This document shows, piece after piece, positions 1 to 8,467 of a DNA stretch of 55,110 nt (position 1 is the stretch's first letter; each line of letters starts with the position of its first letter). Made by a program: the position numbers and the translations under genes. The notes beneath the pieces were generated by a model. That model had not been told where the DNA came from. It searched no databases and worked only from the letters and a program-made list of their open reading frames with translations. Source of the stretch: an uncultured beta proteobacterium. Lineage in GTDB: Bacteria > Pseudomonadota > Gammaproteobacteria > Burkholderiales > Burkholderiaceae_C. Location of the stretch: positions 1 to 55,110 of the forward strand of contig CAIKMZ010000088.1 of the NCBI GenBank assembly GCA_903828665.1. Direction: 5' to 3'.

Positions 1-97
1 ATGCAGATTACCGGTTCACTTCCCTTGACCTATACTTTTGGCGTATGGGGACTAATGTTGCAGGGAGTTCCGCCCTCTGCGAGAACGTCCAAGCACA

Positions 98-592
98 TTG
101 ATCAAGACAAAAGACCCAAACTTCACTTTGAGTTTTGCCACGCCTGACGACGCGGGGCTGGTGCTCGACTTCATGCGCAAGCTCGGCGGTTATCAGAAGA
201 TGGCTGACAAGATCGTGGCCACAGAAGACGGACTGCGCAGTCTTCTTGCAGCCAACAAAGGTGAAGCGGTTTTTGGCAACTACAAAGGTGAGGCAGTAGC
301 CTTTGCCTATTTCTGCCAGACCTCATCGGCCTTTATCGGGCAATCCGGTATGTACATTGACGGTATCTTTGTCGACGAGTCCATGCGCTTCAAGGGTCTG
401 GGGAAGATCATGATGGCCTATCTGTCCAAGCTCGCCGTGGCGCGCGGCTGCAAACGGCTCGAATGGTCCTGTCTGGACTGGAACCAACCCACCATTGCGT
501 TCTACAAAAGTTTGGGCGCTTATGGCGTGGACGGCATGACGATTTACCGCTTTGCAGCGGACACGTTGCTGGCCAACGCAGCCCTCTTTTGA
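98..592 (+). CDS. GNAT-family N-acetyltransferase
   Basis: A 164-residue protein with the GNAT fold order. The N-terminal strand and helix region carries FATPDDAGLVLDFMRKL; a central strand (YIDGIFVDESMRFKGLGKIMMAYL, about residues 87-109) holds the acetyl-CoA pyrophosphate-binding loop R-x-K-G-L-G; the C-terminal segment WNQPTIAFYKSLGAYGVDGM is the usual N-x-x-A-x-x-F-Y-x-x-x-G-A motif. It should transfer an acetyl group from acetyl-CoA to an amine, possibly a polyamine or amino-acid-like substrate as in diamine acetyltransferase relatives; the substrate cannot be read from the sequence. The start used is a TTG at 98 because no in-frame ATG covers the first strand. It is a single gene, convergent with the kinase on the minus strand. 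Confidence 0.85.
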   Translation: MIKTKDPNFTLSFATPDDAGLVLDFMRKLGGYQKMADKIVATEDGLRSLLAANKGEAVFGNYKGEAVAFAYFCQTSSAFIGQSGMYIDGIFVDESMRFKGLGKIMMAYLSKLAVARGCKRLEWSCLDWNQPTIAFYKSLGAYGVDGMTIYRFAADTLLANAALF

Positions 593-738
593 GACTGTCT
601 CGAGTCTGTCCATCTATTCCATGGACCCGGAAGAGAATCTGGTTGAGGTGTACCTCGAAACATGATGGCAGCTAATGGTCCGGCAGCCGGCAATAGGTTG
701 CTCGCGAACTGAACGTTTTCGCCTAAGACTCGTTTCCG

Positions 739-3579
739 CTAGGCCGGCAGTGCCGCGCATCGCTGGGCCTGTGTGGCAGCATGGCGCGCATCGTCCTTGA
801 ACTCCAGGTTCAGGTGCGAATGCGCGGCCAGGCTCTTGAATTTCCTGTCTGCTTCTTGCGCCCATTGGCATTGCACGGCGTCTTTGCGCAAGCTATTGGG
901 CGCGCCCAAGACAGAGGCCTGCGACCGCACGTAGGCGTTGTCGCCCTGTGTTTCGGTATTGGTCTTGTCAACGCTCAGCAGTTCGTCCATGCGCAAGACC
1001 GCGTGGCGTGCCTGTGTCAATGCCTCTTCGTAGGAGCCCATTTGCTGCAAGGCTCTGGCGCGCAGCAATTGTCCGAGCCCCAGGCCTTGAAGGTCATTGT
1101 GTCTGTCGGAATTTTTGGCCTTGACCATCCGTGTGTGGATTTGTTCCAGGCTTGTGTTGATGACGCGCAGTGCATCCTGTGGTTTGTGCAGCAGCAACAG
1201 GCTGCCAGCGAGGCAACGCTCGACACCGTCTTTGTACCTGGCAAGCTCGGGGTCTTCCCCATCCGATGTGGTGAAGACGCGGTAGGCCGCATCTGCCTCA
1301 TTGCATAGTTGCAGCGCAAGTTTCCCATCGCCCAGCACAATCAGCGCTTCTCCCAAGGTCCATTCCAGGGTTACGAAATCGCGGCGCGCGCGGTCGTCCT
1401 GGGGATCGCTGCGCACTTGCTGGCGTGCGGCGCCCACGCCCTGGGTCAGGGCTTTGATACCCGCCTCGGGCTGACCAGCATGGATCAGGTTGTAGCCGAG
1501 CAGTGAGCGCGCGATGGAAGTGAATCGGCTCACCTCCTGGTTCTTGGGTTCGCGTGCAAACAAGGCTGACATGACGTCGAAGTTTTGCTGCGCTACGGCA
1601 ATGCCTTCCTCCAGTTGCCCGGCAATCATGGCCAATCGCGCCAGCCTGTGCATCGCGCTGCTCAACACCAGGGTGTTGGTGTCTGCCTCTTGCGGGGTGG
1701 TTGGCAGTTTTTCAGCGCATTGGACGCCCTCGCGCGCACTTGCCAGTGCGTCATCCAACCGCCCGAGATGTGGCGCCCCACCCGCGTCGTAAAGCGCGTC
1801 AACCACTTCAAACAGCAACAGGCAAGCCAAGCGCCGCACTTTGGGTTCCGTGTATCCCATGGCAATGGCTTTTTGCACCTGTGCAGCACCCAATCTGGCG
1901 CCTTCCAAACCCTTGGCAACGTCGCCGTGGCTGTGCAGCACCATGGACTGGCTGCGGTGTACACCGGCGGCCTTGAACCACCACTGGGGATCCGTACGTT
2001 GCACCTCGGGAACCCGGTCCAGCAAGGCTAGCGCCTGAGCGTAGCGGCGCAGTGCGCTGTCTTGCTGGCCCAGGTTGTCGGTGCCAGTGTTGCCTTCAAT
2101 ATCGGCCATGCGCCGGAGTGCGTCCACCATGTCCAGCGTGTCGGCCAAATTCAAATCCGTGGCGTTCATGCGTCGGGTGAGGTATTCGCTCGCCGCCTTC
2201 ACGAGAGCCGCACGGCCGGGTGTAATGCCGCTGGAGATGGCGTCGTTCACGTCAACAATCATGGTGCGGGCCAAGGCGCGCACATCGTCCAGGTGGTGCT
2301 GTGCGGCCTGGCGCTCGCGTTCGGCCACGTTGGCCTGCCATAGCGCCACGCCCGTGAGCGCGCACAAGGATGCCACCCCCAGTGCACTAAGACCCGCACT
2401 CCAGCGGTGGCGCTTCAGAAATTTGCCTGCCACATACAGCAGTGTGGGCGCGCGTGCACTGACCGGGTGACCGGTGAGCACGTTGCGCACATCCTGGGCC
2501 AGCGCTTCCACACTGGCGTAGCGGCGTTCTGCTGGCTTTTCCAGCGCCTTGAGCATGATGTTGTCAAGGTCACCCTGCAGGCGCCTTCGGGTTTCCATCC
2601 ATAGCGGGTCTACCACCTGCGCGGCGCTCAGGCTGCTGGGCCGCGATGGGGCCTCTTCCAGCACGCTGCGCGCCGCTTCCGCGGGCGTGGTGGCATTGCG
2701 CCCGGTGGGCCGCAGTCCAGTGAGCAACTCGTACAGAAGTACGCCCAGGCTGTAGATGTCGGTGGCGGTGGTGACGGGTTCGCCCCGGATTTGCTCGGGG
2801 CTGGCGTAGTTGGTAGTGAAGACGCGTACAGCGCCCACAGTAGTGTTGCCGTATGCCAACCCGTCTTCCATCGGGTCCAGGGCTTTGGCGATGCCAAAGT
2901 CCAGCAGCTTCACATCGCCTTGCGGCGTGACCAGCACATTGCCGGGCTTGAGGTCGCGGTGCACCAGCAGGTTGCGGTGGGCGTAGGCAACTGCGTCGGC
3001 CAATTGCAAAAACAACTCCAGACGCTGTTCCACGCTAAGCCCCGTCACAGCCTCGTCGATGGGCTTGCCGTCGACCAACTCCATCACGAAAAACGGGACT
3101 CCATCGGAACTCAAACCGGCGTCGAGCAGGGTGGCGATGTGCGGGTGATTCAACCGTGCCAGCGCTTGGCGCTCCTGCGCGAAACGCTGGAGCACCGCCG
3201 CACTGTCCATACCGCGTTTGAGCAGTTTGATTGCCGCACGCCCCTCGAAACTGCCATCAGCCCGGTGCGCCTCGAACACATCGCCCATGCCACCGACACC
3301 CAGCGTGCGCACAACTCGCCAGGCCCCCAAGTGCATCCCCGTGCGGTCCACCACTGCCAGCAAGTCCATCGCCGCTGGCTGACTCAAAAAGCTACTGCCC
3401 GGGCCGGTCTGATCGGGCTCGTGGGCAAGCAGGGAGAGCACTTCTGCGCGCACCGCATCGGGAGCAGCAGCATGGGCAACAAATGTAGCCCGGTCTTGTG
3501 CGGCAAGACCGCACGCCTGGTCGTACAACTGTTTGACCAACTGCCAGTCTGCGGGGGCGTGAGTGGGCGGTGTGTGCAT
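739..3579 (-). CDS. Membrane-anchored Ser/Thr protein kinase with TPR-like C-terminus
   Basis: A protein of 946 residues when started at ATG 3579; the open frame extends upstream to 3810, but that part would overlap the neighbouring exported protein and has no family similarity. A Hanks-type kinase domain spans about residues 84-370: glycine loop GVGGMGD (94-100), ATP lysine in AAIKLLKRG (118), catalytic loop HRDLKPGN (207-214), DFG (227-229), and the activation segment with SPEQ. One transmembrane helix lies at about 393-414. The remaining ~530 residues are helical, TPR-like repeats that would be periplasmic. The kinase should phosphorylate Ser or Thr on cytoplasmic partners. This architecture is commonly found beside ECF sigma factors of the type encoded at 5732, which suggests one signalling unit. 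The partner and signal are unknown. Confidence 0.9.
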   Translation of the reverse strand: MHTPPTHAPADWQLVKQLYDQACGLAAQDRATFVAHAAAPDAVRAEVLSLLAHEPDQTGPGSSFLSQPAAMDLLAVVDRTGMHLGAWRVVRTLGVGGMGDVFEAHRADGSFEGRAAIKLLKRGMDSAAVLQRFAQERQALARLNHPHIATLLDAGLSSDGVPFFVMELVDGKPIDEAVTGLSVEQRLELFLQLADAVAYAHRNLLVHRDLKPGNVLVTPQGDVKLLDFGIAKALDPMEDGLAYGNTTVGAVRVFTTNYASPEQIRGEPVTTATDIYSLGVLLYELLTGLRPTGRNATTPAEAARSVLEEAPSRPSSLSAAQVVDPLWMETRRRLQGDLDNIMLKALEKPAERRYASVEALAQDVRNVLTGHPVSARAPTLLYVAGKFLKRHRWSAGLSALGVASLCALTGVALWQANVAERERQAAQHHLDDVRALARTMIVDVNDAISSGITPGRAALVKAASEYLTRRMNATDLNLADTLDMVDALRRMADIEGNTGTDNLGQQDSALRRYAQALALLDRVPEVQRTDPQWWFKAAGVHRSQSMVLHSHGDVAKGLEGARLGAAQVQKAIAMGYTEPKVRRLACLLLFEVVDALYDAGGAPHLGRLDDALASAREGVQCAEKLPTTPQEADTNTLVLSSAMHRLARLAMIAGQLEEGIAVAQQNFDVMSALFAREPKNQEVSRFTSIARSLLGYNLIHAGQPEAGIKALTQGVGAARQQVRSDPQDDRARRDFVTLEWTLGEALIVLGDGKLALQLCNEADAAYRVFTTSDGEDPELARYKDGVERCLAGSLLLLHKPQDALRVINTSLEQIHTRMVKAKNSDRHNDLQGLGLGQLLRARALQQMGSYEEALTQARHAVLRMDELLSVDKTNTETQGDNAYVRSQASVLGAPNSLRKDAVQCQWAQEADRKFKSLAAHSHLNLEFKDDARHAATQAQRCAALPA

Positions 3580-3613
3580 GGTGACGACGACAGTGCGAAG
3601 TTCCGAATATGCC

Positions 3614-4507
3614 TTACTCTGCCAGTCCGCTAGCAAAATGCTTGGCCAAGTCCTCAAACGCCAGTGCAACTTTCGGTTTGATGGCGAGCCAATAGGCGTA
3701 AGTGTCTTTGCCGCCCGATGCCACCTTGAAATCGCCGGTGTTTTTGAGCGCGGCCGTATAGGCGGGAAACTCGGTGCTGGATTCCTTGTACTTGCCCCAG
3801 AGCGTTGCAACCAGGCTCAGCACACCAAAGTTGGTCTTGTCATTGACTATTTCCATATTGAGCTCCAGGGCCGACGACGCACCGGTGAGTTCGCGTGCCT
3901 TGGTGAAGGTTTCCGTATCCCGGTTCAGCCCGCCCAATCCGGTGTTGTCCCGGTATTTCAACCCCATAACGGCCGTGCGATAAATCCCGTAGTAATAGGA
4001 TTTCTTGAATAGGCCGCCGCTTTGGGATTCCGAGGTCAGGGTGGTTTTGGGCTCCCCTTTGGAGTTTGCATAAAAAGGAGCGGCAACCACTGCCTGCGGT
4101 CCTTCCACGTCGAATCCGGCGGCTTTGAATTTCTCAAGAAGCAACTCGACCGCCTCCTGTGCCATCTTCTCGGCCTCTTCCTGTTTGAGGTGCTCTTCAA
4201 TTGGCTCCCTTGAGGCAAAGTCACCGCGCACTCCAGCAAAGTTGGCAGCCAAAGCCATGGCACCGCCAAGCAGCTTTTTGTCCATGTTGCCCTCGCCCGA
4301 GAGCAGTGACAAACGCTCCAGGCTCACGCCCACCCGCACATTGGCGCCGGCAAGAACAATCTTCTTCCCGGCGGTGGTGTTTAGGCTCTTCAATTCCGCG
4401 ACCGTGTTCCAGTCAGGCGTTTGCGCATGGGTCAATGCGCAGCATGCAGATGCTGCCGCGAACAGTGCGCGGGCGACATGGCGGCGACGGGTGTGGGTGC
4501 TTGTCAT
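3614..4507 (-). CDS. Exported protein of unknown function
   Basis: A 297-residue protein. I chose ATG 4507 because it follows a GGAGAA ribosome-binding site and begins a typical signal peptide: a THTRRRH basic start, a hydrophobic core (ALFAAASACCALTHA), then probable cleavage before QTPDWN. The mature part has a Gly/Ala-rich hydrophobic stretch (LLGGAMALAANFAGV) and then a charged helix (about residues 97-130, EEHLKQEEAEKMAQEAVELLLEKF). I do not recognise a family. It sits between the kinase (35 bp downstream) and a lipoprotein, all on the minus strand, so it may be a periplasmic component of the same signalling locus. That role is inferred only from position. Confidence 0.7.
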   Translation of the reverse strand: MTSTHTRRRHVARALFAAASACCALTHAQTPDWNTVAELKSLNTTAGKKIVLAGANVRVGVSLERLSLLSGEGNMDKKLLGGAMALAANFAGVRGDFASREPIEEHLKQEEAEKMAQEAVELLLEKFKAAGFDVEGPQAVVAAPFYANSKGEPKTTLTSESQSGGLFKKSYYYGIYRTAVMGLKYRDNTGLGGLNRDTETFTKARELTGASSALELNMEIVNDKTNFGVLSLVATLWGKYKESSTEFPAYTAALKNTGDFKVASGGKDTYAYWLAIKPKVALAFEDLAKHFASGLAE

Positions 4508-4584
4508 CTCGAATTCTCCGGTGGATTGCCAGTCGGTTGGTGGTGCGTGAAGCGGCAGCGGGCAGGTCATAGCAAACCTGTGGC

Positions 4585-5595
4585 TCATGGCATCGAGAAG
4601 CCAATTCCGTTGGTCGTGGCGGGGTCGTTGAAGCCCAACAAACTGGTACCATCGCTGAATTTTTCATAGTGACCATGGGCGACTCCTGCGCCGGCCACAT
4701 CAGCATCGTATTGGCCCACTGAGAAGAAGGTCTTGTCGACATACGTCAGGGTGTACGTCCCTACAGTGATGGTGCAGTTGCCGTTGACCGTGACCGGGTA
4801 GGTTGCACCGTTAACAAAGCCCAGGACCGTGGGACGCCCCGACGGTGTTGCGTCATAGGTTCCAGCCACTCCGGCATACGTCTTGGCATTTGCCGCAAAG
4901 AATGCAGCCACATCACCTGTGCAACCTGCAGGGCCGCCAGTCGTTCCCGTTCCGGCACTGCTAACAGGCAGCACTGTGCTCAGGTCAGCCGACGTTTTGA
5001 CCGCCGCGACCAGGTCGGCATACGACTTTCCCGCCGCCAGCAATGCGAGGGCAATATTGTCAAGCAGCTTGTCATTTGCGTCGCCCACCACAAATGACAG
5101 GTTCATCAAGTCCGCAGGTAGTGTCCCCTGCGCAGCCGCTGACAATTGCGTCTGCAAATAGGCAATCGCAGCTGACAAGCCTGTCGCGATGGCCGCCGCC
5201 TCGGTCGCATCAAAGCTGGAGTAGGCCACCGCCGGGCTAGCGGCAAGGGCTTTGGTCAGTGCCAGGTCGGTCAGAGGCGTGAGGTTGACATTGCCCGATG
5301 AGCTGGCAAAGCTGTACAACTCTAGCGGCGTTACACCAGCCTTGGTCACTTGAAGCATGCAAGGCAGAGTCTGACCCGCATTGAAGATCAAGGTGAAGCT
5401 GCCATTTGCGGCGGTTGTAGTCGTCGCCGTACCGTCGGAGCATTTTGCATTCACGGTACCTGCAGAAATGGCCGCGCCTCTGGCCGCTGTGCCGGTGAGC
5501 GTAAATGGGGTCGTGATCGTTGCGGTGGATTCGGTGCCGCCGCCGCAGCCAACAAGTGCCAGACACAGTAGGCCGGGAAATACAAGGTTATTCAT
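4585..5595 (-). CDS. Putative lipoprotein with carboxypeptidase-regulatory-like N-terminal domain
   Basis: A 336-residue protein starting at ATG 5595, preceded by AAGGAT. The N-terminus is a lipoprotein signal with lipobox L-V-G-C-G-G-G, so the mature protein should be lipid-anchored. After the Cys comes a short beta-rich segment (TGTAARGAAISAGTVNAKC...GSFTL) that resembles the surface-protein 'ABC-type/carboxypeptidase regulatory' beta-sandwich. An Ala-rich helical middle and a Thr/Gly-rich C-terminal domain follow. No enzymatic motif is visible. It is the first gene of the minus-strand trio with the exported protein and the kinase, and it diverges from the ECF sigma factor 136 bp away. It could be an extracytoplasmic sensor or a structural lipoprotein. 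Confidence 0.65.
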   Translation of the reverse strand: MNNLVFPGLLCLALVGCGGGTESTATITTPFTLTGTAARGAAISAGTVNAKCSDGTATTTTAANGSFTLIFNAGQTLPCMLQVTKAGVTPLELYSFASSSGNVNLTPLTDLALTKALAASPAVAYSSFDATEAAAIATGLSAAIAYLQTQLSAAAQGTLPADLMNLSFVVGDANDKLLDNIALALLAAGKSYADLVAAVKTSADLSTVLPVSSAGTGTTGGPAGCTGDVAAFFAANAKTYAGVAGTYDATPSGRPTVLGFVNGATYPVTVNGNCTITVGTYTLTYVDKTFFSVGQYDADVAGAGVAHGHYEKFSDGTSLLGFNDPATTNGIGFSMP

Positions 5596-5731
5596 GGAGA
5601 TCCTTCGATGGTGGACTGAATGACAAAGGCTTACGGCGCATTTGCCTGGCAAATGGCTCATTTCCAAAAAAAAAGATCACTGCCTCCGGCAAATTCATGG
5701 CAGTGCCGACCTTGCGTGCTAAGGTGACAGC

Positions 5732-6307
5732 ATGTTGGACAAGCAACTCGATATCACGGGGTGGCTCAATGGGCTGGATCAAGCAGACCGTCAGGGCGAA
5801 TCCAATACGGAAAATCAGCTCTTTGCTTGGTTGTACGAAGACCTGCACCGCGTTGCACGTAATCACATGTACAAGGAACACCCCGGCCATACGCTGAGTG
5901 CCACCGCGCTGACCCACGAGGCTTGGTTTCGCATGAGCGAGCAGACCCGCACACATTGGGCGAGCCGGTCCCACTTCCTGGCGGTGTCTTCAACGGTGAT
6001 GCGGCGCATTCTCGTGCACCATGCGGTGGCCAAGCGGACCGGGAAACGCGATGTTGATCTGGTCTCCATGACGCTAGCAATGGATCAAGTCTCGGGCGCG
6101 ATGGCGCCCGATTTGGTCGCCGTGCACGAAGCCTTGTTGGCGTTTGAAGCCATCGACCCGCGCGCAGCGCGGGTGGTGGAACTGCGGTTTTTCGGCGGCA
6201 TGGAGAACACCGAAATCGCCGAGGCTCTGGGTATCTCCCTAGCCACGGTCAAGCGCGAGTGGAGTCTGGCTCGGGCCTGGCTGCTGCGTGAACTTCAAGA
6301 TACCTGA
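5732..6307 (+). CDS. ECF-type RNA polymerase sigma factor (Sig-70_X6-like)
   Basis: A 191-residue sigma factor of the ECF group. Region 2 is seen in FAWLYEDLHRVARNHMYKEHPGHTL...THEAWFRM (residues about 29-72) and region 4 in ARVVELRFFGGMENTEIAEALGISLATVKREWSLARAWL (about 149-187), with the helix-turn-helix EIAEALGISLATVKREW. The pattern Y-E-D-L-H-R-V-A and the 'FFGGM' segment are typical of the subfamily often encoded beside TPR-type Ser/Thr kinases. The start at ATG 5732 has a good AAGGTGA site. It is divergent from the lipoprotein/exported protein/kinase trio and overlaps the CPBP protease gene by 20 bp. No classical anti-sigma gene is present; the kinase may control it (inference). Confidence 0.92.
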   Translation: MLDKQLDITGWLNGLDQADRQGESNTENQLFAWLYEDLHRVARNHMYKEHPGHTLSATALTHEAWFRMSEQTRTHWASRSHFLAVSSTVMRRILVHHAVAKRTGKRDVDLVSMTLAMDQVSGAMAPDLVAVHEALLAFEAIDPRAARVVELRFFGGMENTEIAEALGISLATVKREWSLARAWLLRELQDT

Positions 6308-6965
6308 AAACCATGTGAGCCGCTTTGAGCGGCGCGCGGTCACCGAACTGGGCGGCTCCGGCGCGCCGACCGAATGGGCGGCTGGTGCCGGGCTTGGCGT
6401 CCTGCTGGGCTTGCTGACCCTTGCGCCGCTGTGTGCCTTGGGCGCCTACCGCGTCGAGGGCATGGGCGATGGTTTCCGGCTCCTCACGCATATCCCTGAA
6501 ATGCTGCTGGTCTCGGTGCTGGAGGAGTTGTTGATCCGCGCCGTGATGTTCCGAATTGCCGAGCAGGCCTGGGGCAGCCGGCGTGCGCTCGTGTTTTCAA
6601 CCGTGCTCTTCGTGGCCGCCCACCTGCCCGGCGAGATCAGCCTGATGGGTGTGCTGGTGACGGCGGCGGCCTCACTCGCCTTCACCGCGGCGTATCAGCT
6701 CAGCCGGCGCTTGTGGTTGCCCATGAGCATGCACTTTGAATGGAATTATCTGTTCTCGGCCGTGTTCTCGGTTCCGGTTTCCGGTCACGAGTCCAACGGC
6801 TGGCTGCGCGGCTCGTTGAGCGGAGCCGAGTGGCTCAGCGGCGCGGCTTACGGCGTCGAGGCCTCGGCCATGGCGCTGGTGGTGTGGGTGATGGCAGGCG
6901 CCCTATTGCTGCGCCGTGTTCACAGTCGCGGCGGATTCATACCGCGTCTGCAGCGATCCACCTAG
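6288..6965 (+). CDS. CPBP-family intramembrane metalloprotease
   Basis: A 225-residue membrane protein with about six hydrophobic segments. The CPBP (Abi) motifs are present: EELLIRAVMFR (E-E-x-x-x-R type, about residues 79-89), a conserved His in LFVAAHLPGE, and HFEWN (H-x-x-x-N) at about 149-153. These are the glutamates, histidines and asparagine that coordinate the metal in type II CAAX prenyl endopeptidases and bacterial relatives. The frame opens with GTG 6288 inside the end of the sigma-factor gene; a second GTG at 6315 is an alternative. No strong ribosome-binding site is visible, so translational coupling to the sigma factor is likely. Possible roles are prenyl-type proteolysis or regulated proteolysis in the sigma pathway; the latter is inference from position. 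Confidence 0.8.
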   Translation: MNFKIPENHVSRFERRAVTELGGSGAPTEWAAGAGLGVLLGLLTLAPLCALGAYRVEGMGDGFRLLTHIPEMLLVSVLEELLIRAVMFRIAEQAWGSRRALVFSTVLFVAAHLPGEISLMGVLVTAAASLAFTAAYQLSRRLWLPMSMHFEWNYLFSAVFSVPVSGHESNGWLRGSLSGAEWLSGAAYGVEASAMALVVWVMAGALLLRRVHSRGGFIPRLQRST

Positions 6966-7129
6966 AAGTCGTCCGTTGTCAATGGCCCGTGGCCTTCTGC
7001 TGCTTTGGCGGCGCAAGACGCACGGGAAAATATCGCCTTGGGCACGCTCGTCGGCCACAGCGTGCGCAGCCCGCCGTGCACTTGGCGCCCTGCCGCCAGC
7101 GCGTCGCCAGGACGGTCCGGATTGACACA
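6966..7129. other. Intergenic, no gene seen
   Basis: Between the CPBP protease and the cyd terminator. I see no coding frame with family similarity and no RNA gene here; the two flanking units converge. Confidence 0.5.
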
Positions 7130-7166
7130 AGCCAAAAGAAAGCCGGGCCATCTCAATGGCCCGGCT
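7130..7166 (-). terminator. Rho-independent terminator of the cyd operon
   Basis: A perfect 10-bp inverted repeat, AGCCGGGCCA / TGGCCCGGCT, with a 6-base loop at 7141-7166. Read on the minus strand it is followed by CTTTCTTTTGG. It lies 34 bp past the cydX stop. Confidence 0.85.
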
Positions 7167-7199
7167 GCACGTCGCTGACGGTTGTCCGTCAGTTACCCG

Positions 7200-7307
7200 T
7201 CACCTGTCATCTTCGGGGTCGGTCCCCTGGGCTTCAAACCAGAGCGCGTTGACCACCGCCAGCAGCACCGCCATCGCGATGCCCAAAGTCCATGTGAAGT
7301 ACCACAT
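7200..7307 (-). CDS. cydX: Cytochrome bd oxidase small subunit CydX
   Basis: A 35-residue protein, MWYFTWTLGIAMAVLLAVVN then ALWFEAQ and an acidic tail. This is the CydX/YbgT signature: an N-terminal MWYF-x-W start, a single transmembrane helix, and the conserved W-x-E motif. It stabilises the heme b595/d centre of the CydAB complex in the inner membrane. It starts at ATG 7307, 22 bp after cydB, with an AAGGAA ribosome-binding site. It is the last gene before the terminator at 7130-7166. Confidence 0.93.
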   Translation of the reverse strand: MWYFTWTLGIAMAVLLAVVNALWFEAQGTDPEDDR

Positions 7308-7329
7308 ATTGAGTTCCTTGAGTTGGTGT

Positions 7330-8466
7330 TCAGTAAAGTGCTTTGCCGTTCGATTGCACTTGCGCCAGGGTCACCTTGCCGCGCATCACGCGATAGGCCC
7401 AAGTGGTGTAGCTCAGCACGATCGGCGTCATGACCAGCGCGACGTAGAACATGATGTTGAGCGTGCGCTGGCTCGACACGCAGTCCCATACCGTCAGGCT
7501 GTGGCCCGGGTTGGAACTCGAGGGCAGGACAAACGGGAAGATGGAAGCGCCCGCGGTCAGGATGACGCCGGCGCAGGCCAGGCCGCTGCCGATGAAGGCG
7601 ATGCCCGGCTTGCGCAGGAAGGCTGCCAGCAGGCCCAGCACGATGCCGGCATAGGCCAGCGCGGTGAACGCCCAGATCAGCGGAAACTGGTGGTAGTTGT
7701 TCATCCACGCACCGGCCTGCATGACCACGGTCTTGCCCACCGGCGAGACCCCTTCACCCGGCACCACGGCCGATGTGATCAGGTAGCCCTGCATGCTGGC
7801 CACCATCACGCCGCCGAGCGAGAACACGAGCAGCAAGACCAGGCCGAAGGTCAGGGCCGACGCTCTGGCGCGCCCGGCAATCTCAGCCTCGGTGCGCAGT
7901 TGCAGGTAGTTCGCCCCATGGAACAGCAGCAGCGACAGGCTCGCCACGCCGCACAGAAGCGCAAACGGCGTGAACAGGGCCCAGAAGCTGCCGGTGTAGA
8001 CCGGCATCATGCTGTCTTCGAAGTGGAACGGCACGCCTGTGATGACGTTGCCGATGGCCACGCCAAACACCAGGGCCGGCACGGCGCCGCCGACGAACAG
8101 GCCCCAGTCCCAGACCGAGCGCCAGCGCGCATCAGCGACCTTGCTGCGGTACTCAAAACCGACCGGCCGGAAGAACAACGCCCACAGCACGGCCATCAGG
8201 GCAAAGTAGAAGCCCGAAAAGGCCGTCGCGTAGACCAGCGGCCAGGCCGCGAAGATGGCGCCGCCTGCGGTAATGAACCAGACCTGGTTGCCTTCCCAGT
8301 GCGGACCAACCGTGTTGAGGATGACGCGGCGCTCGTCGTCGGTCCGCCCGAGGAACGGCAGCAGGGCGCCGACGCCCATGTCGTGGCCGTCCATGATGGC
8401 AAAGCCGATGAGCAGAACGCACACCAGCACCCACCAGACCAATTTGAGGATTGTGTAGTCCAGCAT
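7330..8466 (-). CDS. cydB: Cytochrome bd ubiquinol oxidase subunit II
   Basis: A 378-residue polytopic membrane protein of the usual CydB length. It begins MLDYTILKLVWWVLVCVLLIGFAIMDGHDMGVG, and the G-F-A-I-x-D-G-x-D-x-G-V-G segment is a hallmark of the family. The P-H-W-E-G-N-Q-V-W motif follows at about residues 55-63. CydB pairs with CydA to reduce O2 to water with ubiquinol, without pumping protons; the complex has high O2 affinity and protects against reactive oxygen and nitric oxide. It follows cydA after 1 bp and is followed by cydX. Confidence 0.97.
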   Translation of the reverse strand: MLDYTILKLVWWVLVCVLLIGFAIMDGHDMGVGALLPFLGRTDDERRVILNTVGPHWEGNQVWFITAGGAIFAAWPLVYATAFSGFYFALMAVLWALFFRPVGFEYRSKVADARWRSVWDWGLFVGGAVPALVFGVAIGNVITGVPFHFEDSMMPVYTGSFWALFTPFALLCGVASLSLLLFHGANYLQLRTEAEIAGRARASALTFGLVLLLVFSLGGVMVASMQGYLITSAVVPGEGVSPVGKTVVMQAGAWMNNYHQFPLIWAFTALAYAGIVLGLLAAFLRKPGIAFIGSGLACAGVILTAGASIFPFVLPSSSNPGHSLTVWDCVSSQRTLNIMFYVALVMTPIVLSYTTWAYRVMRGKVTLAQVQSNGKALY

Positions 8467-8467
8467 G

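Noticed and set aside
3580-3810. N-terminal extension of the kinase
   Set aside because: It overlaps the upstream gene, has no family similarity, and ATG 3579 is a better start.
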